64,000 nucleotides of DNA from CBDCKR01 sp964572045 (GCA_964572045.1 CAZNEI010000002.1:1-64000); one strand, 5' to 3'. Shown: positions 35,970 through 44,689, counted from the stretch's first letter. Notes: generated by a model from the letters alone, not told the origin. A program made the numbers and translations.

Positions 35970-36232
35970 CAGAATGCGCCGCCCTCAAAGATGACCCGAG
36001 CCCTGCCGATCCGCGGCAGCGCAACAGGACGCCGGCCGGCTCGGTGCACACCGGCCCCCGGCGGCCCCTCGGAGTGGGGGCGGTCCAAGGCGCCGACCGA
36101 CGCCGCTTCACCCGATGCGTGCACTTCGACGCCGTCCTTCCAGGACTCCATGACCAGAGGAGACCCTACGCCTCGAACCCGCCCGTGCAGTGAAGATACC
36201 CCCTGAGCGTTCGCAGGCTGTCTGCCCATCAC
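35969..36232 (-). pseudogene. Acylphosphatase-like remnant (possible small protein)
   Basis: An 87-codon frame fits exactly between mnmE and mnmG: its ATG follows the mnmE stop directly and its stop overlaps the mnmG start by 1 nt. HGRVRGVGSPL matches the acylphosphatase signature GRVQGVGFR but lacks the catalytic Arg. KDGVEVHASGEAASVGAL and SEGPPGAGVHRAG match the later DGxVEV-x-x-x-G and GPPxAxV parts. Compared with the usual ~90-residue enzyme, about ten residues including the second active-site residue (Asn in VRN) are missing between the two blocks. So it is either a decayed acyP or a repurposed small protein. Third-position GC is moderately high, so it may still be translated. Confidence 0.5.
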
Positions 36233-37636
36233 CTACTTGCCGATACAGAAGTCGCGAAAGACCCTGTCGAGAACCTCGTCGGTGGATATGACCCCGAGCA
36301 ACTCCTCAAGCGCCGTCTCTGCGGGCCGAAGGTGTGTCGAGGCCATCTCCGCCGGGACCCGCGCTTCAAGCGCTGCGAGGAACTCGGCAAGGTGACGGCG
36401 CGCCGCCCGGACTCCGTCGGCCTGCCTCGCCCGTGTCAGAGCAGGCACCGCGACGCTCGTGCGCACGAAGCCGCGGTAGACGAGCGATGGGAGCAGCTCC
36501 TGAAGGTGCCCGAGGCCGGTACCGTCCACTACCGAGACGTCGATCTCCACGGGCTGCCCTTCTCCGGCCTCCTTCCCCGCCGTCCGGCCGCGCGCCAAGT
36601 CCGCCTTGGTGCGTAGCACGACGACCGGGACGCCCTCGAGGTCCTCCAGAAATCGGCCCTCGTCCGATGACAGCTCCGTACCGCTCTCCGAGCACAGCAG
36701 AACGAGGTCTGCACGGTCGAGATATCGCCTTGCCACGTCGACGCCCAGTCGCTCCACGGGTTCCTCCGTCTCGCGGATGCCAGCCGTGTCCACAATGCGA
36801 AAGGGATAGCCTCCCAGGGAAACGACCGCTTCCAGGGCGTCGCGTGTCGTGCCCGGAATCTCGGTGACGATCGCCCGTTCCTGGCCGAGGAGCGCGTTGA
36901 AGAGGCTCGACTTGCCCGAGTTCGGGAGCCCGGCGAGCACGGTGAGGGCGCCTTCTCGTAGAAGCTCCCCCTCGGGGGCCGTGCTCAGGAGATCGTCGAG
37001 CGCGGCCAGGACCGCCTCCGCCTGCTCGCGAACGCGCTTCACCGGGACCGGCGGTTCGTCCTCTTCGGGGAAGTCGATGTGGTGGACCAGGAGCGCCTCG
37101 ATGTAGACGAGATCCTCTCGAAGAGCCCCGATGCGGCCACTGAGCCCCCGTTCGAGCTGGAAGAGGGCGCTGTCGTGTAGGGCACGGTTCCGCCCTTCTA
37201 CCAGGTCCAGCACCGCCTCGGCCTGGACGAGGTCCATCTTGCCGTGCAGAACCGCTCTACGTGTAAACTCGCCCGGCGTGGCGAGCCGGGCTCCGGATGC
37301 CACGCACGCCTCGAGCACCAGGGCAGGCGTGAGCCACCCTCCGTGCGTCGAGATCTCGACGACGTGCTCGCCCGTGTAACTCTCGGGCCCGGGGAAAGTC
37401 GTGATAAGCGACCGGTCGAGGAGTTCGCCGGTACCGGGGTCCGCGATCGCTACGAGGCGGGGTGAACGCGGCGGGGGCGGACCGGAGCCGTCGGGCGTCA
37501 GCTGCGCGAGGATCTCAAAGGCCCGGTCGCCCGAGAGACGAATGACGGCCACCGCGCTCAGGCCTGGCGCTGTCGCCACGGCTGCGATTGTGTCGACTGC
37601 CGGGCCGGCCGGCAGTCCGGGACGCTCCTCAGTCAC
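36233..37636 (-). CDS. mnmE: tRNA modification GTPase MnmE (TrmE)
   Basis: A 467-residue protein. The N-terminal folate-binding domain has GEFTRRAVLHGKMDLVQAEA. The central G domain has GLPNSGKSSLFNALLG (G1), GTTRDALE (G2), DTAGIRETEEP (G3) and RTKADL (G4). The C-terminus ends in CIGK, the formyl-site C-x-G-K motif. It works with MnmG on tRNA wobble uridines. The start overlaps the yidC stop by 8 nt, so yidC-mnmE are coupled. Confidence 0.96.
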   Translation of the reverse strand: MTEERPGLPAGPAVDTIAAVATAPGLSAVAVIRLSGDRAFEILAQLTPDGSGPPPPRSPRLVAIADPGTGELLDRSLITTFPGPESYTGEHVVEISTHGGWLTPALVLEACVASGARLATPGEFTRRAVLHGKMDLVQAEAVLDLVEGRNRALHDSALFQLERGLSGRIGALREDLVYIEALLVHHIDFPEEDEPPVPVKRVREQAEAVLAALDDLLSTAPEGELLREGALTVLAGLPNSGKSSLFNALLGQERAIVTEIPGTTRDALEAVVSLGGYPFRIVDTAGIRETEEPVERLGVDVARRYLDRADLVLLCSESGTELSSDEGRFLEDLEGVPVVVLRTKADLARGRTAGKEAGEGQPVEIDVSVVDGTGLGHLQELLPSLVYRGFVRTSVAVPALTRARQADGVRAARRHLAEFLAALEARVPAEMASTHLRPAETALEELLGVISTDEVLDRVFRDFCIGK

Positions 37637-39344
37637 TGCTTGCCGCGGACTTCGGGAAGCCCAAGGCCCTGAACTTCTTGCGTTCCTTGGCGATCCAGTA
37701 CGTCTGCGGGAGTGTCGCGACGTTCGCGGTCACGTAGTACAGGTTCAACCCTGAGGCGAAGTTCATGAAGATGAACGTCATCATGGGCGGCATCAGCCAC
37801 ATCATCATCTTCATCTGGGGGTTCGGGGCAGGCATCGACCGAAGCGAGATCCACTGCATCAGCCACATGGAGAGCCCGAGCAGGAGCGGTAGGATGTAGA
37901 AGGGATCGGCCGCCGAGAGGTTAGGGAGCCAGAGGAAGCTCTCGCCCCGGAGCTGGATCGTGTTCTGGAAGATGAAGAAGAGGGTGATCAGCACGGGCCA
38001 CGGGAGCAGCATCGGGAGGCACCCGGCCAGCGGGTTGAAACCATGCTCCTTGTACAGCTTCATCATCTCCTTCTGTAGCTTCTCGGGTTGATCCTTGTAC
38101 TTCTTCTGGATCTCCTGGAGAAGCGGCTGCACCGACATGTTCCGCATTTGAGCGCGCATCGCCTTCTGATTCAGAGGGAATAGTACGATGCGCATCAGCA
38201 CGCCGAAGATGATCAGCACCCAGCCGTATCCGACGCTCAGCTGGGTGTGAAGAAAGTTGAGGATCGCCATCACCACGACGACCACGGGGCGGACGACGAT
38301 GCGCATCCAGCGGTAGCCGAAGGGGTTCGCTTCCTCCAACTCGTTCCCGTACGACAGGAGGAGATTACGCTCTTGGGGGCCCATGAACAGGCGGTAGCTC
38401 GTAGATCCGGTCGTGCCCAGCGACTGGGCTATGGCCACCTCGGCCCGGTCCTCCCCCGGAGCGGGACGGGCGATGAGCCCGCCGAGGTACTGCTCGCCCT
38501 GGCCGTCTCCGGGCAGCATCGCGATGAGGAAGTACTTGCTCTTGAGGGCGGACCACCGGAGCGGCCCCTCCACGACGCGATCCGAGTCCACGTCTCGAAG
38601 CAGTTCGGAATCGATACCCTCCCGGAGGTGGTTCGTCACATAGCCCATGATCCGCGACTCCTCGGACTGGCGGGCCTCGTTGTACTCAAGGCCCGTCCCC
38701 AACCCGGTCACGAGGAGGCCGCGTTCGAGTCCAACGACGTTCGTCGTCACGCGGACTTCGTAGGATTGAGGATGGAAGCCGTAGACCGCCTCGACCGTCA
38801 ACTCCCCCGAAGGGTGCCGGTACCGGAAGGCCACCGTCTGAAGCTCGTCCTGCGCACCGAGGCGGATCCCCTCGGCCGGCTCGACCTCGAAGGGGAGGTC
38901 TCGGAGGTCGAAGCTGCCCTCTCCTCTTTCTGGCCGGAGTTCAATGCTCAGCGCTCCCGGACCGTCAAGGGGGATCAGCTCCACCGGTCCCTCGGCCGTG
39001 AAGGAGGGGAACTGGAGCAGCTGGGCAGACGTCAAGCGCGCGCCGTAGTTGCTGAAGGTGAAGCGGTACAGCGGCCCCTCGACCACGACCGTCCGTCGCG
39101 GCACGCCTCCGGTCCCCTCTACCCCTCCGCCCCCGGGTGGCGGTTCGAGGGGCTGAATCACGTTGATGTCGGGTACGGCTTCGTCGGCGCCTGCTGGCTC
39201 CGGTCTCGCGCTCTCGGCGGGCCCTGAGTCCCCAGGGGACGGCCCCGACGCTTCGGGAGGAAGGGGCGGAAAGAGGATGTTTGTCGTCACGAGGACAACG
39301 ATCATCAGCGTGATCGCCAGAAGAAAGCGGGCCTCCTGGCTCAT
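37629..39344 (-). CDS. yidC: Membrane protein insertase YidC
   Basis: A 571-residue insertase of the diderm type: an N-terminal membrane helix (about 7-25), a proline-rich linker, a large periplasmic beta-sandwich domain (about 70-340), then the conserved five-helix core from about 345. It includes the hydrophilic-groove helix (ILFGVLMRIVLFPLNQKAM), the coiled cytoplasmic loop MQPLLQ-like region (PLLQEIQKKYKDQPEKLQKEMM) and LAGCLPMLLPWPVLITLFF. It inserts and folds inner-membrane proteins, with or without SecYEG. The start overlaps the yidD stop by 4 nt. Confidence 0.96.
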   Translation of the reverse strand: MSQEARFLLAITLMIVVLVTTNILFPPLPPEASGPSPGDSGPAESARPEPAGADEAVPDINVIQPLEPPPGGGGVEGTGGVPRRTVVVEGPLYRFTFSNYGARLTSAQLLQFPSFTAEGPVELIPLDGPGALSIELRPERGEGSFDLRDLPFEVEPAEGIRLGAQDELQTVAFRYRHPSGELTVEAVYGFHPQSYEVRVTTNVVGLERGLLVTGLGTGLEYNEARQSEESRIMGYVTNHLREGIDSELLRDVDSDRVVEGPLRWSALKSKYFLIAMLPGDGQGEQYLGGLIARPAPGEDRAEVAIAQSLGTTGSTSYRLFMGPQERNLLLSYGNELEEANPFGYRWMRIVVRPVVVVVMAILNFLHTQLSVGYGWVLIIFGVLMRIVLFPLNQKAMRAQMRNMSVQPLLQEIQKKYKDQPEKLQKEMMKLYKEHGFNPLAGCLPMLLPWPVLITLFFIFQNTIQLRGESFLWLPNLSAADPFYILPLLLGLSMWLMQWISLRSMPAPNPQMKMMMWLMPPMMTFIFMNFASGLNLYYVTANVATLPQTYWIAKERKKFRALGFPKSAASSD

Positions 39345-39577
39345 CCGTCCTCCCTGCCCGCGGCTCTAGGAACGGGGTCGTAGCCCCACCCGCCGAACGG
39401 ACGGCAGCGCAGGATCCGCTTCAGTGCGAGCCAGCCCCCCCGTGCCGCCCCGTACTGCTCCACAGCCGTGGCCGCATACGTCGAGCAGGTGGGCGAAAAC
39501 CGGCAGGCGGGACCCAGGTAAGGTGAGATCCCCCGCTGATAGAACCGGATCGCCCCAAGAATCACTCGCGTGAGCAC
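39341..39577 (-). CDS. yidD: Membrane protein insertion efficiency factor YidD
   Basis: A 78-residue YidD: IRFYQRGISPYLGPACRFSP, TCSTYAATAVEQYGAARGG, then LKRILRCRPFGGWGYDPVP, the complete family signature with its conserved cysteines. An amphipathic helix at the start attaches it to the inner membrane, where it assists YidC. I chose the GTG at 39577 because GGAGG lies five bases upstream; the longer open frame to 39787 is only rnpA in another register. It overlaps rnpA by 16 nt and yidC by 4 nt. Confidence 0.92.
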   Translation of the reverse strand: MLTRVILGAIRFYQRGISPYLGPACRFSPTCSTYAATAVEQYGAARGGWLALKRILRCRPFGGWGYDPVPRAAGREDG

Positions 39578-39966
39578 AAGTCCTCCGTCAGCGCCTGCAG
39601 TTCCGCCTTCAGAGCGCCGAAGCCGGCCGCATAGGCTTCGCTCCTGGCTCTCACCAGCACGTCTAGGGCGAGGCCTTCTTCTCTGAGTCTGGGAAGTACG
39701 TCCCTTCGCCCGATCTCCCTCAGCCTTCGCTTCACACGGTTTCGTTCGACGATCGTGCGCCGATGCTTGGGAACGATGATCCCCCACCGGCTTTGGGGCG
39801 AGGATGAAGACGAAACGAAGACATCCAGGTGGGGCGTCTTCTTCCGAGCGCCCCGTCGGAGCAGCGAGCGGATGGTTCGAGTCCGGCCGATGCGCATCTC
39901 GCGAGGGAATCGCTCCTCTGCGGTTCCCTTCGGACCCGGCCCCGCCGCTGAGCGGGCCGCGTTCAC
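39562..39966 (-). CDS. rnpA: Ribonuclease P protein component
   Basis: The protein cofactor of RNase P, matching precursor-tRNA 5' leaders to the catalytic RNA. ERFPREMRIGRTRTIRSLLRRG is the typical N-terminus and HRRTIVERNRVKRRLREIGRR is the RNR signature that contacts RNA. The GTG at 39966 gives 134 residues; an internal ATG at 39897 would cut the FPRE motif, so the longer start is preferred. It lies 4 nt after rpmH and overlaps yidD. Confidence 0.92.
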   Translation of the reverse strand: MNAARSAAGPGPKGTAEERFPREMRIGRTRTIRSLLRRGARKKTPHLDVFVSSSSSPQSRWGIIVPKHRRTIVERNRVKRRLREIGRRDVLPRLREEGLALDVLVRARSEAYAAGFGALKAELQALTEDLCSRE

Positions 39967-39970
39967 GGAA

Positions 39971-40120
39971 CTACTTCGATCCGACCTTCACCACTAGGCG
40001 AGCCCGTCCCCGCGACCTGCGCCGCGCCAGTGTCCTCCGCCCCCCCCGAGTCTTCATCCGCGCGCGGAATCCGTGCTTATTCAAGCGCTTACGGTTGCGC
40101 GGCCTGTATGTAGGCTTCAT
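39971..40120 (-). CDS. rpmH: Ribosomal protein L34
   Basis: A 49-residue, highly basic protein too short to be found by simple length screens. It begins MKPTYRPRNRKRLNKHGFRA and continues RMKTRGGRRTLARRRSRGRA, the L34 core with the standard order of KR, HGF-RARM-T-GGR and L-RRR. Most L34 proteins are 44-47 residues; the extra residues are the tail LVVKVGSK. It is the first gene of rpmH-rnpA-yidD-yidC-mnmE-mnmG and diverges from dnaA. Confidence 0.95.
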   Translation of the reverse strand: MKPTYRPRNRKRLNKHGFRARMKTRGGRRTLARRRSRGRARLVVKVGSK

Positions 40121-40190
40121 GGCGTCGGAGCCTTCCCCCCCGGTCGTCCGAAGGCCCGCGGCGGCGAGCCCTCAAAAGGATAGCCGGAAC

Positions 40191-40220
40191 AAGATATCCG
40201 GCGGCGCAGAGGTGGGTCAA
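40191..40220 (-). promoter_or_regulatory. Candidate rpmH operon promoter
   Basis: On the minus strand, TTGACC (40215-40220) is followed after 17-18 bases by ATATCT/TATCTT (40191-40197), a good sigma-70 spacing. Transcription would begin about 65 nt upstream of rpmH. A GCCGGA/TCCGGC inverted repeat (40183-40202) overlaps the -10 region. Confidence 0.55.
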
Positions 40221-40274
40221 GACCAGTGGACCATGAGGGCGCCTCGAATGTTCCTCGGGCCGTCGCCCCCGGGT

Positions 40275-40303
40275 TTGACTTTTCCACATCGAAATTCTAG
40301 CGT
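40275..40303 (+). promoter_or_regulatory. Candidate dnaA promoter with an embedded DnaA box
   Basis: TTGACT (40275-40280) and TAGCGT (40298-40303) are 17 bases apart, about 70 nt upstream of dnaA. A perfect DnaA box, TTTTCCACA, occupies 40280-40288, in the spacer right behind the -35 element. Binding there would block RNA polymerase, so this arrangement suggests classic dnaA autorepression. Confidence 0.6.
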
Positions 40304-40370
40304 GCTGGGCCGCGCGCCTCCCGCCTGGTCTTGGTTCGCTCGCCATCGCCCGTACACTCCGAAGGAATCG

Positions 40371-41738
40371 ATGGAGTTCACCGCCGACGAGCTTTGGTCA
40401 CAGGTCCTCGAGGCGGCCCGAAGCCGACTTACCGAGCAGACGTATCGGACCTGGCTGGCGGAGACGGAGGCGGCAGGGCTCACCGACTCCGAGCTCCTCG
40501 TCGAGGCCCCGAGCGCATTCCACGTGGAATGGGTGGAGGAAAAGTACGCCGCCTTGCTCGGCGAGTCGATCGAGCGAATCCTCGGTCGTCCGCTTCGACT
40601 CGAGTTTCGGTCCGGACGTCCGGCCTCACTGCCCTTACTCCCGACGGTCGAGCTGGCCACGCCCCTGCCTCCTCAGGGCCCGCGTGTCCCCAGCCCCGCC
40701 CTGAACGAGCGCTACACCTTCGACCGCTTCGTCGTGGGGGACAACTCCGAGCTCGCCACCGCGGCCTGCCACGCCGTGGCCCAGGAACCCGCACGCAGGT
40801 ACAATCCCCTCTTTCTCTACGGCGGCGTGGGACTGGGCAAGACCCACCTGATGCACGCCATCGGAAACGCCATTACCGGGCGGGATCCCGCCAGCCTTAT
40901 CTCCTATCTGCCCGCCGAGCAGTTTACCAACGACCTCGTTACAGCCATCCAGAACGGGACGACCTCCGGCTTCCGGCGGCTCTACCGGCAGAGTGACGTC
41001 CTGCTCGTTGACGACATCCAGTTCCTGGAAGGAAAGGAGCGGACTCAGGAAGAGTTCTTCCATACCTTCAACGCCCTCTACAACGCTCGCAAGCAGATCG
41101 TGCTGACCAGCGACCGGCCACCCAAGGAGATTCCCGGTCTCGAAGATCGGCTCGTTTCCCGGTTTGAGTGGGGCCTCGTGGCCGACATCACTCAGCCCGA
41201 CTACGAGACCCGGGTCGCCATCCTGCGAAAGAAGGCGTCGGATGACGGTCTTTCGCTCGATGCCGGCGTCATCGATTTCATTGCTCGCTCCTGCACGGCG
41301 TCAGTCCGAGAGCTGGAGGGTGCGGTCATCAAGCTCCTAGCCTTCTCGTCTCTTACACAACAAGACATCACCGTTGAACTGGCGCGCAGAGCGCTGCAAG
41401 TCACCCGCGGGGGCGAACTCCGTCATCGGGGCGCCACGCTCACGGCCGAGCACATCCGCAAAGCCGTCTCAAGGCGCTGGAACGTGACCGTGGAAGCTCT
41501 AACCTCGAAGCGCCGGACGAAGGACTTGACCATCCCCCGCCAGGTCGCCATGTACCTGATTAGGGACCTCCTCGAGTACCCCCTGGTACGGATCGGGGCG
41601 TTGTTCGGCGATCGGGACCACTCGACCGTGATCCATTCGATCCGCAAAGTCGAGGGAACGATGACAGACGATCCTTCCTTCCGACGCAGCGTCGAAGCCC
41701 TGCGCGACGAGTTGAGAAAGCCGGGTGGATGGGTGTGA
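40371..41738 (+). CDS. dnaA: Chromosomal replication initiator DnaA
   Basis: A 455-residue initiator. Domain I (about 1-80) starts MEFTADELWSQVLEAARSRL. A short linker follows. Domain III has Walker A GGVGLGKTHLMHAIGN, Walker B VLLVDDIQFLEGKERTQEEFF and sensor I QIVLTSDRPPKEI. Domain IV ends with FGDRDHSTVIHSIRKVE, the DnaA-box-reading signature. ATG 40371 has AAGGA upstream; the frame is open further upstream but non-family. It diverges from rpmH, as at many bacterial origins. Confidence 0.97.
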   Translation: MEFTADELWSQVLEAARSRLTEQTYRTWLAETEAAGLTDSELLVEAPSAFHVEWVEEKYAALLGESIERILGRPLRLEFRSGRPASLPLLPTVELATPLPPQGPRVPSPALNERYTFDRFVVGDNSELATAACHAVAQEPARRYNPLFLYGGVGLGKTHLMHAIGNAITGRDPASLISYLPAEQFTNDLVTAIQNGTTSGFRRLYRQSDVLLVDDIQFLEGKERTQEEFFHTFNALYNARKQIVLTSDRPPKEIPGLEDRLVSRFEWGLVADITQPDYETRVAILRKKASDDGLSLDAGVIDFIARSCTASVRELEGAVIKLLAFSSLTQQDITVELARRALQVTRGGELRHRGATLTAEHIRKAVSRRWNVTVEALTSKRRTKDLTIPRQVAMYLIRDLLEYPLVRIGALFGDRDHSTVIHSIRKVEGTMTDDPSFRRSVEALRDELRKPGGWV

Positions 41739-41979
41739 GCAGACGTGTGGGAAGTCACTTGGGTTTTCCCCCGATACTCCCCCGATTGCCCCGGCGACGG
41801 TCTTGGCCCACGCTTTTCCACCGACAACATCGCCAGCTCAACTCCTTGTAGGAGCAGGGCAAGGAAGGGGTCCTCAACACTTCCACATCCTCGACTATTA
41901 CTATGTTTTCTTATATCTCAATCCTTAAACGGGGGATCACTGTGAATAACCCGGGTTCAACCGTCGCCCTGGAGGGCCG
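41739..41979 (+). other. oriC: Origin of replication (oriC) candidate between dnaA and dnaN
   Basis: The 241-base spacer has DnaA-box-like sites at 41814-41822 (TTTTCCACC, one mismatch), 41879-41887 (ACTTCCACA, two mismatches) and 41941-41949 (TGTGAATAA, the reverse of TTATTCACA, a consensus match to TTWTNCACA). The 40 bases at 41891-41930 are about 72% A+T in GC-rich surroundings, a good unwinding element. They begin with CTATTACTA (41895-41903), three consecutive DnaA-trio-type triplets, seven bases after the second box and in the same orientation as in the known basal unwinding system. Confidence 0.75.
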
Positions 41980-43095
41980 ATGAATTGCACGATTACTCGG
42001 CAGAACTTCCACCAGGGCCTTGCTGCCGTCTCGGCGAACATCCCTGCGAAGACGACGCTCCCCGTGCTTTCCAACATCCTGTTCGAGGCCGAGGGAGACG
42101 GAATCTGGATGAGCGGTACCGACCTCGACGTAACGGTACGTGCTCGGGTGCTTGCAGACGTAAAGGAGGGAGGCAGCCTGACGGCTCCGGGGAAGAAACT
42201 GCAGGAGATTGCCAGAGAACTTCCGGACCAACCGGTCGAGGTTACGACCCGGGGCGATCAAATCGAGCTTCGGTGCGGTCGGAGCCACTTCAAGCTGAAC
42301 GGGTTGCCGAGCGACGAATTCCCGACCCTTCCCGAGGTCAATTTCGACGGCGGATGGAGTGTCAGAGCAGGCGACCTTCATGGGCTCATTCGCCGCACGT
42401 CGTTTGCCGTGTCGACGGAAGAGAGCCGCCCCATCCTCAACGGGGTCCTATGGGAGCTTCGCGAGGGGAGCATGCGGATGGTAGCCACGAACGGGCACCG
42501 ACTCGCGCGAATGCAGATTCCCGCAGACTCCGTAGGGGTGCCCAAGGTTGAATTCATCGTACCTCCTGTAGCGCTCCAACAGGTCCAGCGCCTCTTCGAG
42601 CAGGACGACCAGCTTGAGGTCGCCCAAGACGGGAACCACCTGGGTTTCAGGGGAGGGTCGACCGAGGTCTACACCCGCCTGATCGAGGGGGGGTATCCGC
42701 GGTACGAGCAGGTGATCCCGAAGGACAATGACAAAGTGGCGGTCGTCGGAAGGACCGCTCTTGTGTCTTCAGTACGCCGTATGGCGGTGGTTGCGAGTGA
42801 CCAGACTCATCGCATTCGGATGGCGTTCGATGCCGATCGGGTGCAGCTGAATGTACTCACGCCGGATTTGGGCGAGGGTGAAGACGAGCTGGAACTCAGC
42901 TATGAGGGCGAAAGGCTGGAGATCGGGTTCAACGCCACCTATCTCCTTGAGGTGCTACGGTACATGGAGACCGACGACGTGAAGCTCACGTTCAAGGCTC
43001 CGGAAAGGGCCGTGACGATCGAGCCGGCGCCATCGGGGCCGGAGGAGGAGGCCGACTACCTCTGTCTGGTGATGCCTCTCAGGCTGCTCGATTAG
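41980..43095 (+). CDS. dnaN: DNA polymerase III beta sliding clamp
   Basis: A 371-residue clamp with three repeated clamp domains: about 1-120 (TTLPVLSNILFEAEGDGIWM), 128-245 and 246-371, ending in CLVMPLRLLD, the typical C-terminal clamp motif. It encircles DNA and tethers polymerase III and repair factors. The ATG follows GGAGGGCCG. It ends in a 4-nt overlap with the convergent pyrE gene, so there is no room for a separate terminator. The order dnaA-dnaN is the ancestral one. Confidence 0.97.
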   Translation: MNCTITRQNFHQGLAAVSANIPAKTTLPVLSNILFEAEGDGIWMSGTDLDVTVRARVLADVKEGGSLTAPGKKLQEIARELPDQPVEVTTRGDQIELRCGRSHFKLNGLPSDEFPTLPEVNFDGGWSVRAGDLHGLIRRTSFAVSTEESRPILNGVLWELREGSMRMVATNGHRLARMQIPADSVGVPKVEFIVPPVALQQVQRLFEQDDQLEVAQDGNHLGFRGGSTEVYTRLIEGGYPRYEQVIPKDNDKVAVVGRTALVSSVRRMAVVASDQTHRIRMAFDADRVQLNVLTPDLGEGEDELELSYEGERLEIGFNATYLLEVLRYMETDDVKLTFKAPERAVTIEPAPSGPEEEADYLCLVMPLRLLD

Positions 43096-43673
43096 CCGCC
43101 GGAGCGTGCTCCGGATGCGGCCACAAGCTCCTTTGCCGTAAAGGCTGCCACGACGGGTAAGCCGAGCCCCGCCAAGCGGTTCCGCGCGCCTTCTTCCCGA
43201 TCGACGAGGCACAAGGCGCCAGCGACCGTAGCACCGTGGTCCCGCACCGCGTCGATCGCCTCCTCGACGCTCGCGCCTGTCGAAAGCGTATCGTCGACGA
43301 TCGCCACGCACCCGTCGGTTGGAAGGCCTCCCTCGATTCGCTGCCTCGTCCCATACTTCTTGGGTTCCTTCCGGACCGTAAAGCCGTCGAGCGGCTTCTT
43401 CCGGCCGGTACTATGGTGCGCGACGGCGTAGGCGATGGGATCGGCCCCTAGAGTGAGTCCGCCGACGTGGGAGATATCCCACCCCGCCTCCTCAAGGAGA
43501 TCGTAAAGGACCTCTCCGGTAAGGCGCTGGCCCTCCGCCGACATCGTCGTCCGCCGCGCATCGATGTAGTATGACGATCGAGCTCCGCTGGAGAGGACGA
43601 AGTCTCCGACCCTCAACGAGCGTTCAAGAAGAAGAGCCTTGAGCTGCTCCCGCGAATTCGCTTGTTTGCTCAT
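43092..43673 (-). CDS. pyrE: Orotate phosphoribosyltransferase
   Basis: A type I phosphoribosyltransferase of 193 residues that joins orotate to PRPP in pyrimidine synthesis. The PRPP motif is CVAIVDDTLSTGASVEEAID. The FVLSSGARSSYYIDARRTT segment near the N-terminus and GLTLGADPIAYAV are characteristic. The ATG at 43673 gives the usual N-terminus; an ATG at 43700 would leave only a few bases to the divergent lipoprotein gene. Its 3' end overlaps that of dnaN. No other pyr genes are in the window. Confidence 0.93.
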   Translation of the reverse strand: MSKQANSREQLKALLLERSLRVGDFVLSSGARSSYYIDARRTTMSAEGQRLTGEVLYDLLEEAGWDISHVGGLTLGADPIAYAVAHHSTGRKKPLDGFTVRKEPKKYGTRQRIEGGLPTDGCVAIVDDTLSTGASVEEAIDAVRDHGATVAGALCLVDREEGARNRLAGLGLPVVAAFTAKELVAASGARSGG

Positions 43674-43711
43674 AGCGTGATCGAACCCTTTATGCTCCAT
43701 AGGTGTTCCGG

Positions 43712-44689
43712 ATGACCTTGAGTACCGTCCGGGTCAAGAGCGTCTTGCCTCTCGCCGCCGCCGTTGCGCTGATGGCTTGCGACGATGGAGCTGGGCCCGC
43801 TCCGGGTGCCTTTCGTTTCGGTCAGGTCGGGCACATTCGGGCCACCTTGCTCGTGCCGTTGGCTGGGGATGCGGGGGAGCTGGCCCAGACGCTGGTCTGG
43901 GAGTCGTCGGGAGCCTGGGAGCTCACCGAGAGAATCTCGTATCAAGGCGTCCCCGGTGGCGAGCACGTAAGGTCGAATCCCGGTGATCCTGCAGCGTACG
44001 CCTCCGCGTACGCCGGAATGATCACGCAGATCAATCAGACCGAGGGGTTGGAGCTCTTCACCGATTACCTTGATCCCGACCTGGTGCCTACGTGCGGCCC
44101 CACCCGCACGACCGTCATCCTTAGTGTTCAGGACGACACGAGGGGGGAGCGCGAGACGTGGGTGCGCTGCTCCTCGGGCGACTTCGGCAACCTCCCTGTT
44201 GCGGCGTCCGGCCCGGATCCGGCGGCCTCGCGGGTCATACAGGTCGCTGATCTAGCCGGACAATTCACGCTGGGTGACGGCTTCGTGTCCGTGTACTTCG
44301 GCAGCGTACCGTTCGCGTCGATCGACCAGGGCGAGGACTCGCGCGCCCATCTCGAAGCGTCCTTCACTTTCGCCTCGGAATTCGGATGGCCGGAGTTCTG
44401 GCGGGCGCACGCCGGGCGTGACGTGAGCCCGCCGGAGGTGGACTTTGAGAGGGACATCGTCATCGTCGGGGCCGTCGGCCTTCGGTTCGAGGCGGGCGCC
44501 AGGGTCGAGGTGCGCCGCATCCTGCAGGTCGAAGGGGGAACGTTCGCGGAGGTTGTCGAGCGGGTGCCTGGCGACTTCTGCGCGCCCGCCGAGCGCCTCC
44601 ACGTGCCTTTCCATATCGTGTTGGCGCCGAGGACGCAGCTGCCCGTGCGATTCCCGGAGCCGAAGGTGGAGCGGGTGCCATGCGGTTGA
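43712..44689 (+). CDS. Hypothetical lipoprotein
   Basis: A 325-residue lipoprotein I do not recognise. Signal peptide VLPLAAAVALMAC with lipobox Cys about 23, then acidic/Gly/Ala residues. Two internal Cys (TCGPTRTT and VRCSSGDFG) could form a disulfide. ATG 43712 has AGGTG six bases upstream; a GTG at 43703 is also possible. Its stop overlaps the start of the histidine kinase by 10 nt, so it probably belongs functionally to that signalling operon, perhaps as a periplasmic sensor partner. It is divergent from pyrE with very little spacer. Confidence 0.7.
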   Translation: MTLSTVRVKSVLPLAAAVALMACDDGAGPAPGAFRFGQVGHIRATLLVPLAGDAGELAQTLVWESSGAWELTERISYQGVPGGEHVRSNPGDPAAYASAYAGMITQINQTEGLELFTDYLDPDLVPTCGPTRTTVILSVQDDTRGERETWVRCSSGDFGNLPVAASGPDPAASRVIQVADLAGQFTLGDGFVSVYFGSVPFASIDQGEDSRAHLEASFTFASEFGWPEFWRAHAGRDVSPPEVDFERDIVIVGAVGLRFEAGARVEVRRILQVEGGTFAEVVERVPGDFCAPAERLHVPFHIVLAPRTQLPVRFPEPKVERVPCG

